Of a stretch of 38,480 nt of DNA, positions 6,252 to 11,843 are shown in pieces. The notes beneath the pieces are model-generated. The model did not search any database. It saw only the letters and a list, made by a program, of their open reading frames with translations, and was not told where the DNA came from. Origin of the DNA: Clostridia bacterium (GTDB taxonomy: Bacteria; Bacillota; Clostridia; Christensenellales; UBA1242); contig JAFVWN010000033.1 in NCBI GenBank assembly GCA_017501645.1, positions 1 to 38,480 on the forward strand, in the 5' to 3' direction. The translations under genes and the position numbers were made by a program. Position 1 is the stretch's first letter; every line of letters begins with the position of its first letter.

Positions 6252-6908
6252 TTAGAAAAATAATTTATCGGGATTGTTGAAAGAATTGTAAGGCTCTTGC
6301 TTTGATTGTGAAAAAGAGTTCTTTTCCCACGTTCTTACAGAGGCTTTCCAATCTTTCATTTTTGACTTGCCGACAAACCACCCTTTAGATTCATAGAAAT
6401 TGAAAAATCTTTCAGGATCCACATTATTTTTTCTTTCTTGGCAATATTCCCTGATTTCTTCAATAGTCGGTTTTTGAAAGGTTGTTCTTTTCGGTTTTTG
6501 GGCTTGTCCCATATTATATGAGTTTATATCTGTGTTTATATCTGTGTTTATATCTGTAATAGAGATTTTGCAATTTGTATCAATCGATTTTTCATTTTGC
6601 AAAATCGATTCTGCTTTTTTTGTTACTGTGTACCATTTTGTATGGTCATATTTATTTTCGTTAAAACAATCAGATATAATCAGGTTATTTTCTTCTAGAT
6701 TTTTCAATGCTCTATTTATTTTTGACGGGGTTATATAAAAAAATAACTCATTAAATGCTTTCACTGAGTTATAAGTCCAATAATGCCCGTTGATACAATT
6801 TTGATTGTTTGCCTTGTTTTTCAAGACCCAAAAATAAATATTCTCTAGTAAGATTGCCTCTTCTAAGCCGTACTCTTTGGCAATTTCTGTATTAAAACTA
6901 TGATTCAT
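6252..6908 (-). CDS. Replication initiator / replisome organiser
   Basis: 218 residues. The N-terminal winged-helix domain (about 1-110: MNHSFNTEIAKEYGLEEAI, YWTYNSVKAFNELF, PSKINRALKNLEENNLI) is typical of phage replisome organisers. Then comes a linker with three direct TDIN repeats, and a C-terminal domain with TIEEIREYCQERKN, PERFFNFYESKGWFVGKSK and DWKASVRTWEKN, a signature seen beside DnaD/initiator proteins. It should bind the origin and recruit the DnaC-like loader encoded downstream. The coding repeats are also DNA iterons (6522-6557). Its start abuts the stop of the gene at 6909 and has AAAGGGGG upstream. Confidence 0.85.
   Translation of the reverse strand: MNHSFNTEIAKEYGLEEAILLENIYFWVLKNKANNQNCINGHYWTYNSVKAFNELFFYITPSKINRALKNLEENNLIISDCFNENKYDHTKWYTVTKKAESILQNEKSIDTNCKISITDINTDINTDINSYNMGQAQKPKRTTFQKPTIEEIREYCQERKNNVDPERFFNFYESKGWFVGKSKMKDWKASVRTWEKNSFSQSKQEPYNSFNNPDKLFF
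6522..6557. repeat. Three 12-bp iterons (candidate replication origin)
   Basis: GTTTATATCTGT occurs three times in perfect tandem (6522, 6534, 6546) inside the initiator gene. Origins inside initiator genes, with direct iterons, are known from lambda O and many low-GC siphophages. Confidence 0.65.
6582..6610. repeat. 10-bp inverted repeat beside the iterons
   Basis: AATCGATTTT (6582-6591) and AAAATCGATT (6601-6610) are perfect inverted arms with a 9-nt AT-rich centre. They lie 24 bp from the iterons and may form part of the same origin. Confidence 0.55.
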
Positions 6909-7235
6909 TTATTCCCCCTTTACTACGGCACAATAAAGCCCCTTACCCCTGAACATTGGGAAATATTCTTTTTCCTCTTGTTCTTTCGCTTTCTGCTTTG
7001 CAAGAAAATATTCTTTTTCCTCTTGTTCTTTCGCTTTCTGCTTTGCAAGAAAATATATTTTTCTCTTCCTTTCGTATTTTTTTGCTTTTGCTCTGTTTTT
7101 GCCGTGCCTTCCTACTTTTTGTATGCCCACAATTCTTTTGTACTCTTTTTCAGGCACAAAACAAAACCCCCCATTTATAAACATAGGTGTTTCATTTACT
7201 TTTTTGCAGTGTTTCAAATACTGTCTATAGTTCAT
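6909..7235 (-). CDS. Basic protein with duplicated 15-residue helix
   Basis: 108 residues from ATG 7235, chosen because AAGGGG precedes it; the longer frame would start inside the 7260-7283 terminator. The N-terminal half is basic (MNYRQYLKHCKKVNET, then a KRIVGIQKVGRHGKNRAK stretch). The C-terminal half contains the 15-residue unit FLAKQKAKEQEEKEY twice in tandem, encoded by a 45-bp direct repeat, predicting a charged helix. It is followed directly by the initiator gene. Function unknown; a DNA-binding accessory is plausible from its charge. Confidence 0.6.
   Translation of the reverse strand: MNYRQYLKHCKKVNETPMFINGGFCFVPEKEYKRIVGIQKVGRHGKNRAKAKKYERKRKIYFLAKQKAKEQEEKEYFLAKQKAKEQEEKEYFPMFRGKGLYCAVVKGE
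6961..7050. repeat. 45-bp tandem repeat, two copies
   Basis: Two nearly identical 45-bp units lie end to end inside the 6909-7235 gene, with a short partial third copy after them. The length is a multiple of three, so the repeat keeps the reading frame and can expand or contract by slippage. Confidence 0.8.
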
Positions 7236-7254
7236 TTTATCCCCTTTGTGTAAA

Positions 7255-7283
7255 ATAAAAACCTGAGGCAATCACCCCAAGTT
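7255..7283 (-). terminator. Intrinsic terminator
   Basis: Minus-strand RNA ACUUGGGGU-gauu-GCCUCAGGU pairs along 9 bp with G-U pairs and is followed by UUUUUAUUUU. It lies directly after the small gene 7287-7397 and is a near copy of 5700-5729. Confidence 0.75.
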
Positions 7284-7286
7284 TTT

Positions 7287-7397
7287 TTACCTTGCTTTAT
7301 ATTTTATTTTTACCAAAAATCTATATGGCTCATCTTGTATAGGCAAGAGTTCAATTTCTATTTCGTTTTCTTTTACTAAAGTTTCTTTGTTTTTCAT
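7287..7397 (-). CDS. Small hypothetical protein
   Basis: A 36-residue ORF from ATG 7397 with GAGGAAAG just before it: MKNKETLVKENEIEIELLPI, then QDEPYRFLVKIKYKAR. It lies exactly between two terminators. The alternating strand pattern suggests a tiny beta-type peptide. No family recognised. Confidence 0.5.
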   Translation of the reverse strand: MKNKETLVKENEIEIELLPIQDEPYRFLVKIKYKAR

Positions 7398-7419
7398 TTC
7401 TTTCCTCATATCTAATAAA

Positions 7420-7440
7420 CCCCTTGATTAAATCAAGGGG
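7420..7440 (-). terminator. Terminator hairpin
   Basis: CCCCTTGATT and AATCAAGGGG form a 10-bp perfect stem with a minimal loop, followed on the minus strand by GTTTATTA. It separates the first gene (7449-7697) from the rest of its operon. Confidence 0.7.
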
Positions 7441-7448
7441 CATTTGTT

Positions 7449-7697
7449 TTATTTGTAGGTTTCCTGAACCCACTCCAAAGCCTCTTGGAGTTTCATTTCA
7501 GAAAGCAACTTTGCTAAAGTATGAAAGTTGCAATCCTCTAATCTATAAAGGATTTCTTCGCAAAGGTCTTTCCCTAAGCCGTTTTTTGCATACTCACAAA
7601 AAACGTCAAGAAAGATATATATTTGATGTTCGCAAAAAGCCCAACTGTTTTTTGCGTTCATTTCTTCAAGTTCTCTTTTTCTTGTTTCTGTAATCAT
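7449..7697 (-). CDS. Hypothetical early protein
   Basis: 82 residues, helical and acidic: MITETRKRELEEMNAKNSWA, IYIFLDVFCEYAKNGLGK, LSEMKLQEALEWVQETYK. No family recognised. It is the first gene behind the operator-promoter at 7767-7795 and its two-hairpin leader, and is closed by a 10-bp terminator hairpin. This repeats the layout of the 5117 and 5741 operons. Confidence 0.65.
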   Translation of the reverse strand: MITETRKRELEEMNAKNSWAFCEHQIYIFLDVFCEYAKNGLGKDLCEEILYRLEDCNFHTLAKLLSEMKLQEALEWVQETYK

Positions 7698-7762
7698 TTG
7701 TCTTTCCTTTGCCTTGCTCTTGCAAGGTCTTAAATAATATCAAGGTATCAATTACCTTATGA
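7698..7762 (-). promoter_or_regulatory. Two-hairpin leader, copy 3
   Basis: Two hairpins: AAGGTA/TACCTT (7742-7758) and CCTTGC-AAGA-GCAAGG (7712-7727). They are followed by GCAAAGGAAAG and the ATG at 7697. This is the cleanest copy of the family. Confidence 0.7.
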
Positions 7763-7766
7763 TCAT

Positions 7767-7795
7767 AATATAAACTGTTAGTTTAATTTTGTCAA
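7767..7795 (-). promoter_or_regulatory. Operator-containing promoter, copy 3
   Basis: Minus strand TTGACA (7795-7790), 17 bp, TATATT (7772-7767). The palindrome AAACTGTTAGTTT lies at 7772-7784, with one centre-adjacent change from the consensus. Confidence 0.8.
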
Positions 7796-7815
7796 TAGGA
7801 TTTTAGAAAAAAATG

Positions 7816-7858
7816 TAAAAAAAAATCCCACTCTCTGAAAAACTTTCAGAAAGTGGGA
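7816..7858 (-). terminator. Strong intrinsic terminator
   Basis: A 15-bp stem (7826-7840 with 7844-7858, one mismatch) is followed on the minus strand by nine Ts. It ends the leftward operon that includes Gp157 and the 7917-8162 gene, just before the next operator-promoter. The gap from the gene end (7917) holds only a doubtful tiny ORF ending MTVWH. Confidence 0.85.
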
Positions 7859-7916
7859 AACGGAGTTTAATGCCAAACAGTCATTAGAATAAGTTTATTT
7901 TGTTCTTTGGATTCTG

Positions 7917-8162
7917 TCAATCTTTGCAAAGTTTATTTTTGCACAAAAAAATAGGGCGGTTATTGAAATTAACTTTCAGGATTTGTTCGCCTTTTTCACA
8001 TTTTGCAATATTGCTTAATTGTCGATAATAAAAAAACTTGCAATAATTACAGATTTTTCTATCCTCGCAATTTGAGGATTTTTTATCATCATTTAATGAT
8101 TTTTTATCATCATTTGACAATATTAAATCAGGTTGTTTTGTCTGTGTTTTCTGAGTTGCCAT
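7917..8162 (-). CDS. Small Cys-containing protein
   Basis: 81 residues from ATG 8162 (AAAGGGGG upstream), beginning MATQKTQTKQPDLILS. It contains a duplicated NDDKKS unit, then NCEDRKICNYCKFFYY, CEKGEQ and FLCKNKLC: six cysteines that probably bind zinc, in the style of phage 'CxxCxxF' proteins. Its start lies inside the small membrane-protein gene 8128-8280. Function unknown. Confidence 0.6.
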   Translation of the reverse strand: MATQKTQTKQPDLILSNDDKKSLNDDKKSSNCEDRKICNYCKFFYYRQLSNIAKCEKGEQILKVNFNNRPIFLCKNKLCKD

Positions 8163-8280
8163 TTTTTGCCCCCTTTTTATCAAAAAAGTTTTCCATTCCG
8201 ACATTGACCCCTACTGCCACGGCAATAGAGATTAAAAAAAATAATAAAAATGATACCAAAATAAAAAGTAATATTTTCAT
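8128..8280 (-). CDS. Small membrane protein
   Basis: A 50-residue ORF from ATG 8280 with TAGGGGGCAAA before it. Residues 2-27 form one strongly hydrophobic membrane helix (ILLFILVSFLLFFLIS, then IAVAVGVNVG). A short hydrophilic tail (MENFFDKKGAKNGNSENT) follows. It overlaps the start of the 7917-8162 gene in another frame by 35 bp. A role in membrane or superinfection effects is possible but not shown. Confidence 0.55.
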   Translation of the reverse strand: MKILLFILVSFLLFFLISIAVAVGVNVGMENFFDKKGAKNGNSENTDKTT

Positions 8281-8288
8281 TTTGCCCC

Positions 8289-8885
8289 CTATCTAATATA
8301 CAAGGCTTGCCCTTGAACAACTGAAACACCTTTCAAGAGTTCCCCGTCTTTTGTAAATACTTTGCCGTAATTTTCCGCCCCGTCCTTTTGGATCAAGAGG
8401 CCGTCTTTTAAGTCTTGTTTTATTTTGGTTGTGTCAAGTTCACATTTCAAATATTCAAACGGCAATTTCTGATAATTGATTGTAGACAGTGGCTCTACTT
8501 TTAATTGTGTGTTTTGGATTTTTGCAGAAAACATATTGTTTTTATGCTCAGTAAGTTTAAGATTTTCCATAGAAAAACGCAAAAGCCCTTTAATATTTTT
8601 GGCTCTGTTTTCAAAAGCCTTTGCCCTCTTTGACAATCTGTCCATTTCGTCTTTGTAGGCTTTCCGCTCCCCGTCAACTGCCTTTGAATCCATTTCTAGA
8701 TTTTTGATCAATCGGCAATATCCGTCAAACTTCTTTTCAAAGTTTTCATTTGTCAAATTAAATTGCTCTTGCAAATATTCCATTTCTTTTTCGTTCGGCT
8801 CCCTTGGGTTGCCCTCTTCGTCAATCATATTTGAAAGCAAATCATAAATTGCTTTCATATCCTCAGTAATTTCATACATTGTCAT
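8289..8885 (-). CDS. Siphovirus Gp157-like protein
   Basis: 198 residues matching the Gp157 family found in replication/recombination regions of low-GC siphophages. An N-terminal helix MYEITEDMKAIYDLLSNMID, a long coiled coil (KDEMDRLSKRAKAFENRAKN) and a C-terminal beta section (NTQLKVEPLSTINYQKLP) are all present. The family is linked to phage resistance or ssDNA metabolism, but its biochemical role is not settled. It is placed one base after the 8887-9033 gene and upstream of small genes in the same operon. Length is usual. Confidence 0.8.
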   Translation of the reverse strand: MTMYEITEDMKAIYDLLSNMIDEEGNPREPNEKEMEYLQEQFNLTNENFEKKFDGYCRLIKNLEMDSKAVDGERKAYKDEMDRLSKRAKAFENRAKNIKGLLRFSMENLKLTEHKNNMFSAKIQNTQLKVEPLSTINYQKLPFEYLKCELDTTKIKQDLKDGLLIQKDGAENYGKVFTKDGELLKGVSVVQGQALYIR

Positions 8886-8886
8886 A

Positions 8887-9033
8887 TTAGCAAGCCTCTT
8901 CTATAGTTAGATTTTTGGCTTTATCTTCATAGCCTTTACTTGCTCCAAAGTAAAATGCTTTTAAGCAAACATCTGTTGTTTGTAGTGCTTTATTAAAGCA
9001 CTCTTTTGCTTTGTTCATTAGTTTTTCGTACAT
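8887..9033 (-). CDS. Small hypothetical protein
   Basis: A 48-residue ORF from ATG 9033, preceded by AAGGGG at good spacing: MYEKLMNKAKECFNKALQTT, then DVCLKAFYFGASKGYEDKAK. Helical, with two cysteines. Its stop is one base before the Gp157 start, which supports coupled translation. No family recognised. Confidence 0.6.
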   Translation of the reverse strand: MYEKLMNKAKECFNKALQTTDVCLKAFYFGASKGYEDKAKNLTIEEAC

Positions 9034-9052
9034 AATAGCCCCTTGAAAAAAG

Positions 9053-9107
9053 TTGCGGTTTTGGGCTTTGATTTGTCAACGACAAATAAGCCCACCTCCT
9101 ACCGCAA
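9053..9107 (-). ncRNA. Nested three-layer hairpin upstream of small gene
   Basis: TTGCGGT pairs with ACCGCAA (9053-9059 with 9101-9107), GGGCTT with AAGCCC (9063-9068 with 9088-9093), and ATTTGTC with GACAAAT (9071-9077 with 9081-9087) around an AAC loop. On the minus strand a CTTTTTTC run follows. It may therefore act as an attenuator or structured leader for the genes at 9033 and 8885. Confidence 0.5.
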
Positions 9108-9174
9108 AGGTAAAAGCAGAAATTATTAGATAAAGAGTGTTTTAATACTAGTTTTGTTTTACACTCTTTTTATT

Positions 9175-9195
9175 TTATCCGTTGACAACGGATAA
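9175..9195. repeat. 10-bp perfect palindrome
   Basis: TTATCCGTTG (9175-9184) and CAACGGATAA (9186-9195) are perfect arms around a single A. Such tight symmetry fits a dimer binding site better than an RNA hairpin. No promoter boxes are evident next to it. Confidence 0.5.
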
Positions 9196-9209
9196 TTTAC
9201 AAATAAAAA

Positions 9210-9324
9210 TTGTCGGTTTTGCGTTTCGCACGTTCTAGACTGTGATTCGGTGGGCAGTCTATTTCATTATGTCGCCCCTTGAACTGTGATTTATCCATTG
9301 CAGACAGTTCCAATCTACCGACAA
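9210..9324. ncRNA. Cloverleaf-like fold (candidate structured element)
   Basis: A closing 8-bp stem, TTGTCGGT (9210-9217) with ACCGACAA (9317-9324), encloses three hairpins: TGCG/CGCA (9220-9230), TAGACTG/CAGTCTA (9236-9261) and GAACTGT/ACAGTTC (9281-9310). It does not look like a tRNA: arm sizes are wrong and there is no T-loop motif. The strand and whether it acts as RNA or DNA are unknown. Confidence 0.4.
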
Positions 9325-9511
9325 GGTAAATGCTAAGGAAATAAGTTTATAACAGTCAATGACTGCAATATTCATAAATTGCTAGTTTTGTTTTTGCTTT
9401 TCAACGAACCTTTCAAAATCAGGCACTAGCAAGCCTATTCATATATATAATATTAAAGAAGTGCAACAAGTGTTGGCAGTTGCCACCATTATTAAGACAG
9501 TCAACGACTGT

Positions 9512-9700
9512 TTATAACATAACAGATATTAAAACTGTAGCAACGCAAAAGCGAATATTCTTTTCAATCATTTCTTTATGCTTGGAAATATCAATCCCTT
9601 TTTCCTTTAGTTCATCAATAAGAAGTTCGGTAGTTCTTGAAACAATACTGTTTACTTTTGTTGTTTTTTCTTCCGCCTTTTTTTCGATTTCGTTTTCCAT
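9512..9700 (-). CDS. Small hypothetical protein with hydrophobic tail
   Basis: 62 residues from ATG 9700 with AAGAGGT before it. A charged helix (MENEIEKKAEEKTTKVNSIV) is followed by ELLIDELKEKGIDISKHKEM and a hydrophobic C-terminus FCVATVLISVML that may touch the membrane. The CAGTC-GTT-GACTG hairpin follows its stop at once. No family recognised. Confidence 0.5.
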   Translation of the reverse strand: MENEIEKKAEEKTTKVNSIVSRTTELLIDELKEKGIDISKHKEMIEKNIRFCVATVLISVML

Positions 9701-9726
9701 AAGATACCTCTTGAATGTTTTTTTTA

Positions 9727-9748
9727 CCCCTTGCCAAAAGGCAAGAGG
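9727..9748 (-). other. Intercistronic hairpin, 9-bp stem
   Basis: In the leftward RNA, CCUCUUGCC-uuuu-GGCAAGGGG pairs along 9 bp with one G-U; the plus strand would carry a mismatch, so leftward RNA is the likely form. There is no U run after it on that strand. The same stem recurs at 11624-11645, again between the first and second gene of an operon. Confidence 0.6.
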
Positions 9749-9757
9749 CTTTTTTAT

Positions 9758-10222
9758 TTATGAAAGATAGTTTGTATTTGTTTCTATCTTTTCACTTCCC
9801 CATTTTTCCCGTAAGCCGTCCATTGAGTAGCGTCCTCTTGAACGACTTTTTGCAGAACCTGAATAAACCCAAGCCTTTTTTGACTTGGAGAACCAAAACC
9901 CTAATTCTTTTAAGATGTCTTTATACTCGAAAGAGTTGAAACACCATATCCAAGATCCGATTATTTCAATATCAATCTTGAAAGTAATAATCTTTTGGAT
10001 AATATCTGCAAATTGGTCATTTTCCCAATTATATGTAAAATCTTTGTCAGGGTCTGTGTTAAACTCAGTTGCAAGATGTTTTAATAAATACTCATATTCT
10101 GAGTTAATTTCTTGCATTGGTTTGTTATCGCCCCCGTTAAGATCAGGGTGAAATCTAAAGCAAAGTTTTTTGTATTCTTTCTTTAGTTGTTCAATAGTTG
10201 TAATGTTTTCAAAGTATTTCAT
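9758..10222 (-). CDS. J-domain (DnaJ-like) phage protein
   Basis: 154 residues from ATG 10222, the start that follows the conserved leader and AAAGG site; the longer frame would run through the leader hairpin. Residues 1-60 form a short J domain: IEQLKKEYKKLCFRFHPDLN with the catalytic HPD tripeptide, then GGDNKPMQEINSEYEYL. The C-terminal part (WIWCFNSFEYKDILKELGFW, then KKAWVYSGSAKSRSRG) is a module often found after this J domain in mobile elements. It should stimulate host DnaK; the target is unknown. First gene of its operon. Confidence 0.8.
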   Translation of the reverse strand: MKYFENITTIEQLKKEYKKLCFRFHPDLNGGDNKPMQEINSEYEYLLKHLATEFNTDPDKDFTYNWENDQFADIIQKIITFKIDIEIIGSWIWCFNSFEYKDILKELGFWFSKSKKAWVYSGSAKSRSRGRYSMDGLREKWGSEKIETNTNYLS

Positions 10223-10268
10223 TTTCTTTCCTTTGCCTATCTCTTGATAGGTCTTAATCAATCTATGT
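10223..10268 (-). promoter_or_regulatory. Leader hairpin, copy 4
   Basis: CCTATC-AAGA-GATAGG (10236-10251) is followed by GCAAAGGAAAG and the ATG at 10222. Here no clear first hairpin precedes it, so the leader is shorter than copies 1-3. Confidence 0.65.
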
Positions 10269-10272
10269 TTAT

Positions 10273-10301
10273 ATAATAAACTATTAGTTTATTATTGTCA
10301 A
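10273..10301 (-). promoter_or_regulatory. Operator-containing promoter, copy 4
   Basis: Minus strand TTGACA (10301-10296), 17 bp, TATTAT (10278-10273). The palindrome AAACTATTAGTTT lies at 10278-10290. Essentially identical to copy 1. Confidence 0.85.
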
Positions 10302-10362
10302 TAGATTTTAGGAAAAAAATTGAAAAAACTTTTTTAATTTACACTTTTTTAACTAGTTTTTT

Positions 10363-10902
10363 TTATCTGTAGTATTGTTGTTGCGGTGGGGCTTGATACT
10401 GCCTTTGTTGTTGAGGCGGTGGGGCTTGGTATTGCCCTTGCCCCTGATACTGCCCTTGTTGCCCTTGATATTGCCTTTGTGGTGGTTGTTCCGTGGTTGC
10501 CCCGTCCATTTGGTCAGATTCCGCAATCTCAAAACAGTGCATATATAAGTATCGTTTTATGTATGTTTCCACTGCTCCAAGATTTTGGACTTCGTGACAC
10601 GCTTTTAATTTTGCTGTACTCATAGGACTAGTGAATACTATTTCTTCATCATTTTTTAAGTCCTTGAATCTTAATTGTGCCAATTCATTTCCAAACGATA
10701 CAAGACAGATAACCCCTAAGTTTAAACAGATTTCTGTTATTACGGGCAAAATATCGTCAAGTTCAAAATAATAAAAATCAGAATATTTATTATATCCTTT
10801 TGGCTTTAGGTTTTTTTTCTGAAACATTATCCTTGCTTTTAGCAATTTTTCATAAATGTTTAAGTTTCCTTTTTCAATTTCTACTACTTGTAGTTCTTCC
10901 AT
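10363..10902 (-). CDS. ERF-family single-strand annealing protein
   Basis: 179 residues. The core (about 10-130) shows the ERF recombinase pattern: IYEKLLKARIMFQKKN, KYSDFYYFELDDILP, FTSPMS and KACHEVQNLGAVETYIKRYL. ERF proteins bind ssDNA, anneal complementary strands and help circularise or recombine phage genomes. The last 45 residues are a low-complexity Gln/Pro/Tyr tail of GQYQ-type repeats, closely resembling the tail of the SSB encoded just upstream. It follows SSB with an intercistronic hairpin between them. Confidence 0.88.
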   Translation of the reverse strand: MEELQVVEIEKGNLNIYEKLLKARIMFQKKNLKPKGYNKYSDFYYFELDDILPVITEICLNLGVICLVSFGNELAQLRFKDLKNDEEIVFTSPMSTAKLKACHEVQNLGAVETYIKRYLYMHCFEIAESDQMDGATTEQPPQRQYQGQQGQYQGQGQYQAPPPQQQRQYQAPPQQQYYR

Positions 10903-10937
10903 AATTTAATCCTTTTATTGTTTATTCGGTTATTGGT

Positions 10938-10973
10938 TTTACTTCAATCAGAGTAAACCCTAATTGAAGTAAA
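10938..10973 (-). other. Hairpin between SSB and ERF genes
   Basis: TTTACTTCAAT (10938-10948) and ATTGAAGTAAA (10963-10973) form a perfect 11-bp stem with a 14-nt loop. There is no U run after it. It could stabilise the SSB message or tune the SSB:ERF ratio. Confidence 0.6.
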
Positions 10974-10980
10974 GAACGGA

Positions 10981-11448
10981 TTAAAAAGGGATATCGTCAG
11001 GAAAACCGCCTTGACCTTGTGGGGCTTGGTAGTATTGCCCCTGATACTGTCCTTGTGGGCTTTGTGGTTGCCCTTGATATTGACCTTGTGGGGCTTGATA
11101 CTGCCCTTGTGATTCCTGATTGTTGCTAGGACTTAACATTTGCACATTGTCGGCAATAATTTCAACTTTAGAGCGTTTCTGCCCGTCTTGTTCCCAACGG
11201 CTTTGAACTAGTGAGCCATTGACGGCAATTTGTTTGCCTTTAACTAGATAAGGCTTTAATGTTTCTGCAATTTTTCCGAAAAGTTTAATTTCAAAATATG
11301 ACACTTCGTCGATTTTTCCATTTTGGCTCTGTCTAGTTCTATTTACTGCAATAGAAAAAGAATTGATAGCCATTCCGCTTTGTGTGTAGGCTAGATTACA
11401 ATCAGATGTTAAACGTCCGATCAATGTTACTGAGTTTAAGTCAGTCAT
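10981..11448 (-). CDS. ssb: Single-stranded DNA-binding protein
   Basis: 155 residues. The OB-fold (about 1-108) has the usual landmarks: NSVTLIGRLTSDCNLAYTQS, INSFSIAVNR, VSYFEIKLFGKIAETLKPYL, GSLVQSRWEQDGQKRSKVEI. A Gln-rich GQYQ repeat linker ends in the acidic tip DDIPF that recruits partner proteins. It coats ssDNA during replication and recombination and works with the ERF protein encoded next. A CTTGC-TAGA-GCAAG hairpin (11460-11475) precedes its AGAGGAG ribosome site. Confidence 0.95.
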   Translation of the reverse strand: MTDLNSVTLIGRLTSDCNLAYTQSGMAINSFSIAVNRTRQSQNGKIDEVSYFEIKLFGKIAETLKPYLVKGKQIAVNGSLVQSRWEQDGQKRSKVEIIADNVQMLSPSNNQESQGQYQAPQGQYQGQPQSPQGQYQGQYYQAPQGQGGFPDDIPF

Positions 11449-11602
11449 TTTGTCTCCTCTCTTGCTCTAGCAAGATGTTTAATTTTTTTTCAAGGCTTTT
11501 CAAATATGCCTTGTATTCGCTTTGCTCCATATTGCTATGAGCCATATTTACACACGCTTTTAATTCGTAAATATCCCCATAGCATAGATTTTTGATAATC
11601 AA
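11441..11602 (-). CDS. Small hypothetical protein overlapping ssb
   Basis: About 53 residues if translation begins at TTG 11602 (AAGGACT lies 9-10 bases before): IIKNLCYGDIYELKACVN, MAHSNMEQSEYKAYLKSL, then EKKLNILLEQERRQND. A shorter version could start at the ATG in the middle. The frame runs 8 bp into ssb. The GDIYELKAC start and the coiled C-terminus look protein-like, but the non-ATG start leaves doubt. Confidence 0.45.
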   Translation of the reverse strand: MIIKNLCYGDIYELKACVNMAHSNMEQSEYKAYLKSLEKKLNILLEQERRQND

Positions 11603-11623
11603 AAAAAATCAGTCCTTTTTATA

Positions 11624-11645
11624 CCCCTTGCCCTAAGGCAAGAGG
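11624..11645 (-). other. Intercistronic hairpin, copy of 9727-9748
   Basis: The same 9-bp stem, CCTCTTGCC/GGCAAGGGG in the leftward RNA, with a UUAG loop. It follows the first gene (11652-11843) of this operon. No U run on the minus strand, though T5 follows on the plus strand. Confidence 0.6.
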
Positions 11646-11651
11646 TTTTTA

Positions 11652-11843
11652 TTATTTGCAATGAATGATTTTTACATTGCCTTTTCTGTAATCTTCCAAG
11701 ACACAACCACTTACACTGTCTTTGTAGTATTCTGCAAGTTTTTCTCTTGCTAGTCGTAAGGCTCTTTTTTTTCTTGCCTTTCTTGATTGTTCAACTGCTC
11801 TTTTTACATCTTCCATTGTAGGTAATTCAATTTCGTTTGTCAT
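11652..11843 (-). CDS. Small basic early protein
   Basis: 63 residues: MTNEIELPTMEDVKRAVEQS, then a strongly basic helix RKARKKRALRLAREKLAEYY, and a short C-terminal end with one Cys. The basic helix could bind RNA or DNA, much as arginine-rich antiterminators do, but no family is recognised. First gene after the operator-promoter at 11917-11945. Confidence 0.6.
   Translation of the reverse strand: MTNEIELPTMEDVKRAVEQSRKARKKRALRLAREKLAEYYKDSVSGCVLEDYRKGNVKIIHCK

Larger units (their letters stand above)
9034..9511. other. Palindrome-rich region without a gene
   Basis: No credible ORF in 478 bp on either strand. The stretch holds a three-layer nested hairpin (9053-9107), a 9-bp hairpin (9132-9169), a 10-bp perfect palindrome (9175-9195), a cloverleaf-like set of stems (9210-9324) and two CAGTC-NNN-GACTG hairpins (9352, 9497). 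It could be a structured RNA made from the leftward transcript, a single-strand initiation site or a multi-site protein-binding region. Confidence 0.6.

Noticed and set aside
6900..7253. Long hydrophobic-looking plus-strand frame
   Set aside because: It is the reverse of the Lys/Glu-rich tandem repeat gene; apparent membrane repeats are an artefact of the opposite strand.
7866..7916. Tiny leftward ORF ending MTVWH
   Set aside because: Below 20 codons with only a TTG start; not called.
9210..9324. tRNA gene
   Set aside because: The cloverleaf-like stems have wrong arm lengths, no T-loop sequence and no anticodon-like seven-base loop.
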